Shown piece by piece: positions 6,010 to 10,110 of a stretch of DNA of 10,110 nt. The notes below the pieces were generated by a model. It was not told the DNA's origin and searched no databases. It worked only from the letters and a program-made list of their open reading frames with translations. The stretch is from Nanoarchaeales archaeon. GTDB lineage: Archaea > Nanobdellota > Nanobdellia > Woesearchaeales > UBA583. The position numbers and the translations under genes are program-made. Where the stretch lies: positions 1,904-12,013 of the forward strand of contig JABSQY010000050.1 of NCBI GenBank assembly GCA_013215525.1, written 5' to 3'. Position 1 is the stretch's first letter, and each line of letters starts with the position of its first letter.

Positions 6010-6791
6010 TTAATTTAAATAGTCACCATAATCTCTAATATTCAAAAGAACATCTTTCAAGTCTTTAGTATTAGGAGTTATTTTTTTAGTTAACTCATAC
6101 TGATACTTCTCTAATTTCTCTTGATATTTTTCTCTCCAATAATCTATATGAGCACCACTAATATGTTTAAAATCACTCTTACTTAAAGATAAAAAATCAT
6201 CTAAATTACTTTTATCAGTAAATAAAGGAGTAGCATATACAGGAATAACTATATCTGATAAAATATGAACATGATCAAATCCTCCTGAATTATCATAAGT
6301 TTTAATAAATTTAGAATTAGGAACTTTATACTCTGAATCAATATCAGTTTTAACTTTAAAATCTTGTCCAAAAACTCTACCAATAGCAAATAATTTTTCT
6401 AATATCATATTTTTTTTAGAAAATTCAATTAATTCCTCATACTTTGAATCTTTTGAAAAAGTGTCTATAACACCCTCATAAGATTGTTGAATTAAATCTT
6501 GATCTAATTTAATATTTACTAAACTTGCCGTAATTAAATCATAACCAAACGCTAAAACTGAATATTCTTCCAACTGTCTAAAACCATCTTCTAAATTTCT
6601 AAAACCATAAGATGTAAATTTTCTTTAATATTCTCTCCACTCATAGATTTAAATGCTCCAGTTAAATGTTCTTTAATATGTCTAGCTGCTAAACCTTTAG
6701 CAGTACAAAGTCTTAAACCTTTCATACCACCATCACCACGAGCAGTTCCAGAATAACCATCCCAAGTTAATTTATCAGACAATTCAACCAT
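6010..6791 (-). pseudogene. Frameshifted upstream copy of the unknown-family tandem pair (possible -1 recoding)
   Basis: The ATG at 6791 opens a frame (LTWDGYSG, GLAARHIKEHLTGAF, SGENIKENL) that stops at 6593-6591. The -1 frame, open from 6624 to 6010, continues with TSYGFRNLEDGFRQLEE, YDLITASLVNIKL, AIGRVFGQDFKVKTD and IPVYATPLF. Both parts align in order with the intact downstream paralogue, so together they are one gene of about 260 codons lacking one base. Adding one A in the AAAA run near 6618-6621 gives NIKEKFTSYGFRN. The break falls on A AAT TTA (6621-6615), a known type of -1 slippery heptamer, so recoding cannot be excluded. The downstream piece could start at TTG 6573, but coding signal extends above it. 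A TATA box precedes the ATG. The function is unknown. Confidence 0.75.
6577..6608 (-). repeat. Imperfect 21-nt tandem duplication inside the frameshifted gene
   Basis: On the minus strand ATGGTTTTAGA occurs at 6608-6598 and again at 6587-6577, exactly 21 nt apart. In the -1 frame the two units encode GFRNLED and GFRQLEE (6606-6565). The units match at 17 of 21 bases; of the four changed bases one gives a silent TTA/TTG difference, and the others give N/Q and D/E, all conservative. The intact paralogue has no obvious counterpart to this repeat. Confidence 0.65.
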
Positions 6792-6814
6792 TATAAAATA
6801 TAAAAATAGAATAA

Positions 6815-6824
6815 TATATATAAA
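6815..6824 (-). promoter_or_regulatory. TATA box for the unknown-family operon
   Basis: On the minus strand TTTATATATA is centred about 29 nt before the ATG at 6791, with no Shine-Dalgarno sequence at that ATG. Immediately upstream, at 6828-6836, is the small palindrome ACTG-A-CAGT within GTTACTGACAGTTAC. It occupies the position of a BRE or operator, though it is very short. Confidence 0.55.
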
Positions 6825-6942
6825 TGTTACTGACAGTTACAACATTCGACTTGACTAGAATATTTCAAAAAACTATAAAATACAATTAAACAAGGATAGA
6901 AGAATAAAACAAAAACGATGAACTTAGGAGGATTTTTTATTA

Positions 6943-7004
6943 TAGTGCTGATTTTTTGAATCGGATTATAGTATAAATATATCCGATTTTAAAAAATTAG
7001 TGCT
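6943..7004. repeat. Hairpin bracketed by 7-bp direct repeats
   Basis: TAGTGCT occurs at 6943-6949 and again at 6998-7004. Between them AATCGGAT (6959-6966) pairs with ATCCGATT (6981-6988) around a 14-base loop, and outside it TTTTTT (6952-6957) can pair with AAAAAA (6991-6996). The layout resembles a tiny palindromic element with a target-site duplication, or a structured 3' region of the coiled-coil transcript. It is too small to say which. Confidence 0.45.
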
Positions 7005-7056
7005 AGAATGAAAAAGCATCCGTTTCAAAACGTACTTCGAAAGCAAAATAAAAGTA

Positions 7057-7078
7057 AAAAAGAAATTTATTTCTTTTT
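7057..7078 (-). terminator. Hairpin with the coiled-coil gene stop codon in its loop
   Basis: AAAAAGAAA (7057-7065) and TTTCTTTTT (7070-7078) form a perfect 9-bp stem. The 4-base loop contains the stop codon of the minus-strand coiled-coil gene (7067-7069). Almost all pairs are A-T, so stability is low, but the placement mirrors the stronger hairpin around the GluRS stop. Confidence 0.35.
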
Positions 7079-7795
7079 ATTATCCTTAGAAGAAGTAATA
7101 TCCTGTTTAAGAATCTCTAGTTCGTCTTCCTCATCTTCGTCTACAAACAACCACTTAATAGCTTTCTTAAACCTAGAAGGTTTTTCTTCTTTCCCTTCAA
7201 ACTCAACTTCCTCAATTAAAGTTTTTTGATTAGAACTTAATAATTTTTCATCTTCTTCTAAAATTTCTTCAGACTTTGTACTCTTAGATACTTTTTTAGT
7301 CGTCTTTGGAGCCTTAATCTCAACTTTTCCTAGTCCCTTAGCCATATTGTCGAAAACCTTTGCAATCTCCTCTGTAAACTCCAAACGAAGTTCTGCAATA
7401 TCAAGTGTAAGTTTTCCATTAATTAACTCTTGAAAATCAGCTAATTTATTATTAACTAAATTAATACTATCCTTATTTGAATTTTCATTTAACTCATCAG
7501 CACCAAAATCTTTACGTAGCTCGCACAATTCAGACTTCATCTCCCGAACATCAGAAGTATTCTGTTCAACTACTTTTGATAAAGTAGAAACTAACTTTTT
7601 AACACTATTTAATTCAACATCTAAAGTTTTAACATTATCTGATAAATTATTATCAGAATCAGAAATACTTTTACCAGAAGTAGAATCCCGTACACTTTGA
7701 GCAACTTGCATCTGTAACTTTGCAATATCATCTCCTAATCCAGACATATCATCTCTAACCTTTGAAAAAGCAGATTTTAATTTTCTCTCATCCAT
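7067..7795 (-). CDS. Acidic coiled-coil protein, DPANN-type, function unknown
   Basis: The 242-residue product is dominated by heptad-like helices. The segments are about 1-35 (MDERKLKSAFSKVRDDMSG), 55-100 (VKTLDVELNSVKKLVSTL) and 105-155 (LVNNKLADFQELINGKL), separated by Ser/Asp/Asn-rich linkers. A Lys-rich stretch (about 158-173, KAPKTTKKVSKSTKS) and acidic tracts follow. Near the C-terminus a basic-aromatic segment RFKKAIKWLFVDEDEEDE (about 208-225) could be an amphipathic or protein-binding motif. There is no signal peptide or transmembrane helix. Similar small coiled-coil proteins starting MDE occur in Woesearchaeota-like genomes, in my recollection; no function is established. The start is supported by TTTATAAA 29-30 nt upstream without a Shine-Dalgarno sequence. 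It is divergent from TyrRS. Confidence 0.8.
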   Translation of the reverse strand: MDERKLKSAFSKVRDDMSGLGDDIAKLQMQVAQSVRDSTSGKSISDSDNNLSDNVKTLDVELNSVKKLVSTLSKVVEQNTSDVREMKSELCELRKDFGADELNENSNKDSINLVNNKLADFQELINGKLTLDIAELRLEFTEEIAKVFDNMAKGLGKVEIKAPKTTKKVSKSTKSEEILEEDEKLLSSNQKTLIEEVEFEGKEEKPSRFKKAIKWLFVDEDEEDELEILKQDITSSKDNKKK

Positions 7796-7820
7796 TATAG
7801 ATTAAATATAGATTTTAACT

Positions 7821-7828
7821 TTTATAAA
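7821..7828 (-). promoter_or_regulatory. TATA box for the coiled-coil gene
   Basis: The octamer TTTATAAA is centred 29-30 nt before the ATG at 7795, and the gene has no Shine-Dalgarno sequence. It lies in the 128-base divergent gap shared with TyrRS. Confidence 0.6.
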
Positions 7829-7894
7829 TATTATGTGTTTTATCACTAAACAATAAGAAATCATACTATAAAAATAAAAACGTATTAACTAATA

Positions 7895-7902
7895 TTTATA
7901 AA
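7895..7902 (+). promoter_or_regulatory. TATA box for tyrosyl-tRNA synthetase
   Basis: The octamer TTTATAAA is centred 25-26 nt before the ATG at 7924. No Shine-Dalgarno sequence is present (ACCTTAAATAAT precedes the ATG), so the transcript is probably leaderless. Confidence 0.6.
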
Positions 7903-7923
7903 AAACAAACAACCTTAAATAAT

Positions 7924-9012
7924 ATGACAAAAACAATTGATGAAAAAATTGAACTAATTAACCAAGTTGGTGAAGAAGTAATTAATGATGAAGACTTAAG
8001 AAAACTTCTAGAAAATAAAAAAGAACAAATTATAGCTTATGATGGTTTTGAGCCTTCCGGCCAAATTCATATTGCGCAAGGATTACTAAAAGCAATTAAT
8101 GTAAACAAATTAACAAGTTGCGGAATTAAATATAAAATGTTTGTAGCAGATTACTTTGCAATGCTAAACAATAAGTATGGTGGAGACTTAGAAAAAATCC
8201 AAACCGCAGGAAAATATTTTATTGAAGTTTGGAAATCATCAGGAATGAATTTAGAAAATGTAGAATTTGTATGGGCAAAAGAATTTTACGATTCTCACCC
8301 AGAATATTGGGAAACAGTATTAAAATTATCAATGAACGCGACAGTTAGTAGAGTATTAAAATGTGGACAAGTAATGGGAAGAGAAGACAACACATCAAAC
8401 CCAGCATCACAAATTATGTATCCAATCATGCAAGCAGCAGACATTATCCACTTAGGAGCAGACATTGCGCAACTTGGGATGGATCAAAGAAAAGTAAATA
8501 TGTTAGCTAGAGACATTTTTCCAAAAATTAAAAAAAGAAAACCAGTATGTGTTCATCACCACATGTTAATGGGACTACAATATAAAGTAGATGATAACAT
8601 GTCAGAGATAGATAGAAAAATTGCAATGAAAATGAGTAAATCAAAACCAGAAACAGCTATTTTTATGACAGATTCAGCAAAAGATGTTAGCAAAAAATTC
8701 AATAAAGCTACATCTGTTGATGGAGTTTCAATTGATAATCCAATCTTAGAATATTTTAAATATATTATCTTTGAGAAATACGACACAGTAACATTTGAAA
8801 GACCAGAACAATACGGTGGATTATACAAAGTAGATTCATACGAGCAATTAGTAAAAGAATTTGAAGATAGTACAATTAAATCTGGAGATTTAAAACAAAT
8901 GGCTGCAAAATACATTAACGAATTACTAGAACCTACAAGATTACATTTTAAAGAAAATGAAAATGCTAAACAATTACTTGAAAAAGTTAAATCATATAAT
9001 GTTACAAGATAA
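7924..9012 (+). CDS. tyrS: Tyrosyl-tRNA synthetase, eukaryote/archaeal type
   Basis: This class Ic synthetase charges tRNA(Tyr). The 362-residue protein has the catalytic core AYDGFEPSGQIHIAQG (38-53), where HIAQ (49-52) takes the HIGH position, then VADYFAMLNNKYGGDL (74-89) and YPIMQAADIIHLGADIAQLGMDQRKVNM (166-193), which holds tyrosine-recognition and AMP-site residues, and KMSKS at 236-240. A short C-terminal helical anticodon-binding part completes it; there is no S4 domain as in bacterial TyrRS. Motifs such as HIAQGLLKAINVNKLTS and GMDQRKVNMLAR are close to those of eukaryotic cytosolic enzymes. Length is normal. The ATG start is supported by a TATA box at the expected spacing. The gene converges with the 275-residue gene through a short A/T hairpin. 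Confidence 0.95.
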   Translation: MTKTIDEKIELINQVGEEVINDEDLRKLLENKKEQIIAYDGFEPSGQIHIAQGLLKAINVNKLTSCGIKYKMFVADYFAMLNNKYGGDLEKIQTAGKYFIEVWKSSGMNLENVEFVWAKEFYDSHPEYWETVLKLSMNATVSRVLKCGQVMGREDNTSNPASQIMYPIMQAADIIHLGADIAQLGMDQRKVNMLARDIFPKIKKRKPVCVHHHMLMGLQYKVDDNMSEIDRKIAMKMSKSKPETAIFMTDSAKDVSKKFNKATSVDGVSIDNPILEYFKYIIFEKYDTVTFERPEQYGGLYKVDSYEQLVKEFEDSTIKSGDLKQMAAKYINELLEPTRLHFKENENAKQLLEKVKSYNVTR

Positions 9013-9013
9013 T

Positions 9014-9045
9014 TTTAATTTTTTAAAAAAATAAAAAAAATTAAA
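9014..9045. terminator. A/T hairpin between convergent stop codons
   Basis: TTTAATTTTTT (9014-9024) pairs with AAAAAATTAAA (9035-9040 and 9041-9045) around a 10-base loop, an 11-bp stem made only of A-T pairs. It exactly fills the gap between the TyrRS stop (9010-9012) and the stop of the minus-strand gene (9047-9049). T-rich runs occur on both strands, so it could serve as a bidirectional terminator. Confidence 0.45.
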
Positions 9046-9046
9046 T

Positions 9047-9874
9047 TTAAATTTTAAACATAAAATTTTTCAAAGTTAAATTTTTATCAATTTCTTTTTC
9101 AACATCACTTAAAACTCGACCATCACTTAATTTTTTTAAATGTACTATCGTTCCATCAAAATTAAATTCCACATTAATATTATATAAAAATTCATAAGCC
9201 CCACACAAAAAAAAACAAATATTTCTTTTTAGTGAAAATAAATCTTCTTTAGAATAAAACATAGAAAAATTTTCATCAAAATCACAACTCATCTTAAAAA
9301 GACCTTTTTTTAAATCTATAATAACAAATCTCCCTAAACCTGCTGAACCAAAAGTCATTAAAAGTTTTGACATAATAATAGATTTAGAAATTGGGGCTCC
9401 AATCAAATTTAATTTAACTAATATTCCTCCTTCCATTTTCGCTAAAGTATCTCTAAAATCACAATCATCCGTAAGTAATGATAATAAATAATCAATTCCA
9501 AAAAACCAAGGCATACTCACAGCATAAATTCTACCCATACTAAATGTTCCATCAGAATTTGGACCTATATTTTTTGAAAATATAAAAGATTTTAACCAAC
9601 TAGAAACTGAAAACTCTTGTTTAATTGAAAAATATTTTTTATCAGTTTCAAAATTATATTTATTTTCAGTAATAAAACATTCAAAAACTAATTTAGGTCC
9701 AATAGATTTAATCTTAGAAATAACTTTATTTTTATACAAATTACTTAAAAAATTTTCAATAAACCCAGCTAAAATTTCTTCAACATAAAAATCTAAATCT
9801 TTAGAAAAAAATTTATTAAATAAATTTTTTAAATGTGATCTAGAAATAATAAATACAACTTTACTATTATTCAT
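9047..9874 (-). CDS. Uncharacterised protein, possibly V4R-like ligand-binding domain
   Basis: The 275-residue protein is not confidently identified. Its C-terminal half has a pattern reminiscent of V4R (hydrocarbon-binding) domains. It runs LLMTFGSAGLGRFVIIDLKKG (about 167-187) with a conserved-looking G-x-G, then FKMSCDFDENF, then CFFLCGAYEFLYNINVEFNFDGT (about 221-243), where V4R proteins have a cysteine, a glycine-started helix and a strand with Glu. The usual second cysteine pair is not apparent, so this is a tentative structural guess. The N-terminal half (SRSHLKNLFNKFFSKDLDFY) is mixed helix/strand. There is no signal peptide or membrane helix. It starts 42 nt after the stop of the truncated gene upstream on the same strand and is probably co-transcribed. 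The start ATG has no strong Shine-Dalgarno site. Confidence 0.7.
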   Translation of the reverse strand: MNNSKVVFIISRSHLKNLFNKFFSKDLDFYVEEILAGFIENFLSNLYKNKVISKIKSIGPKLVFECFITENKYNFETDKKYFSIKQEFSVSSWLKSFIFSKNIGPNSDGTFSMGRIYAVSMPWFFGIDYLLSLLTDDCDFRDTLAKMEGGILVKLNLIGAPISKSIIMSKLLMTFGSAGLGRFVIIDLKKGLFKMSCDFDENFSMFYSKEDLFSLKRNICFFLCGAYEFLYNINVEFNFDGTIVHLKKLSDGRVLSDVEKEIDKNLTLKNFMFKI

Positions 9875-9916
9875 TGTTATAAGTTCAACTTTACCAAATC
9901 CTAAAGAATTAATAAT

Positions 9917-10110
9917 TTATAAAAAATCATTAATAATTAAAGTATAATTTACAATTTTATAATTTTTTAATAATAAATCATATATTAATTTAGAATCAAT
10001 TTCTGAAAACTTTTTAAAATTTTTAACTAATAAATCTGAAGATTTATTTCTTGAATTATGATAAATACCATATAAAAAATAATTAATTGGAGAAAAAAAA
10101 ACTCTAAATG
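9917..10110 (-). CDS. C-terminal end of an unidentified gene, cut by the window edge
   Basis: On the minus strand one frame is open from the window edge to a TAA at 9919-9917, giving 63 residues (begins FRVFFSPINYFLYGIYHN; ends KIVNYTLIINDFL). Amino-acid composition (Asn, Lys, Leu, Ile, Phe, Ser) matches the neighbouring 275-residue protein and codon use is typical of the window, so it is very likely coding. The family is not recognised; the visible part looks like helices followed by strands. It precedes the 275-residue gene by 42 nt and may be its operon partner, possibly a relative, although I see no clear alignment. Confidence 0.6.
   Translation of the reverse strand, partial: FRVFFSPINYFLYGIYHNSRNKSSDLLVKNFKKFSEIDSKLIYDLLLKNYKIVNYTLIINDFL

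Larger units (their letters stand above)
6792..7066. other. Non-coding gap with promoter and bracketed hairpin
   Basis: This 275-base gap separates the coiled-coil gene from the unknown-family operon on the minus strand. It carries the operon promoter near 6815-6840 and the hairpin at 6943-7004. On the + strand AGGAGG at 6925-6930 is a perfect Shine-Dalgarno-like hexamer, but no ATG, GTG or TTG with a convincing frame follows at suitable distance. I see no gene here. Confidence 0.5.

Noticed and set aside
6010..6573. Independent 187-residue gene starting at TTG 6573
   Set aside because: Paralogue alignment and the 7-residue duplication show the coding frame continues upstream of this TTG, so it is the second half of a frameshifted gene.
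6915..6951. C/D-box small RNA (ACGATGA then CTGA)
   Set aside because: The C box deviates from RUGAUGA, no C'/D' pair with proper spacing is present, and terminal pairing is lacking.
6925..6955. Short gene behind the AGGAGG at 6925-6930
   Set aside because: No ATG, GTG or TTG lies at a suitable distance, and the frame from a possible ATT start ends within about 14 codons.
7008..7229. 73-residue + strand frame with a run of serines
   Set aside because: It is antisense to the acidic Asp/Glu tract of the coiled-coil gene; the serine run is the complement of GAA/GAT codons.
8556..8915. 119-residue minus-strand frame in TyrRS
   Set aside because: It is antisense to the conserved KMSKS region of TyrRS and is a shadow frame.
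1..10110. CRISPR array, tRNA or rRNA genes, or insertion sequence
   Set aside because: I saw no regularly spaced repeats, no cloverleaf with a T-loop motif, no rRNA-like conserved stretch and no transposase reading frame.

Overview
The window is very AT-rich (I estimate roughly 70-75% A+T) and gene-dense. It carries clearly archaeal information-processing genes: the aIF2 beta subunit with its C-terminal zinc ribbon, an archaeal-type glutamyl-tRNA synthetase, a eukaryote/archaeal-type tyrosyl-tRNA synthetase and a DUF357 protein. Several first genes have the octamer TTTATAAA or a close relative 25-30 nt before an ATG with no Shine-Dalgarno sequence, as expected for leaderless archaeal transcripts. 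Low GC, short proteins and a small acidic coiled-coil protein suggest a DPANN-type archaeon (Woesearchaeales/Pacearchaeales-like). That placement is inference.

Layout. 1-362: disturbed region with a short open frame cut by the window edge and the C-terminal remnant of a methyltransferase. 363-1385 (+): a full EgtD-like SAM methyltransferase, paralogous to the remnant, with an odd C-terminal extension. 2906-1417 (-): aIF2 beta, then an alpha/beta hydrolase, then DUF357. 3036-4802 (+): GluRS, transcribed divergently from aIF2 beta and ending in an 18-19 bp hairpin. 4803-5142: a non-coding stretch packed with inverted repeats. 6791-5143 (-): two tandem paralogues of an unrecognised family; the first copy carries a -1 frameshift and the second is intact. 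6792-7066: non-coding, with a hairpin bracketed by 7-bp direct repeats. 7795-7067 (-): coiled-coil protein. 7924-9012 (+): TyrRS, divergent from the coiled-coil gene. 10110-9047 (-): a truncated gene followed by a 275-residue protein of uncertain, possibly V4R-like, family.

The translation genes (aIF2 beta, GluRS, TyrRS) are core housekeeping. The accessory interest lies in two independent tandem duplications, each with one damaged copy: the methyltransferase pair and the unknown-family pair. In the second, the break lies exactly on an A AAT TTA heptamer, so the choice between a one-base deletion, a sequencing error and programmed -1 frameshifting is a real question. The structured region after GluRS is the best candidate for an uncharacterised RNA element. 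I found no CRISPR array, tRNA, rRNA or transposase.
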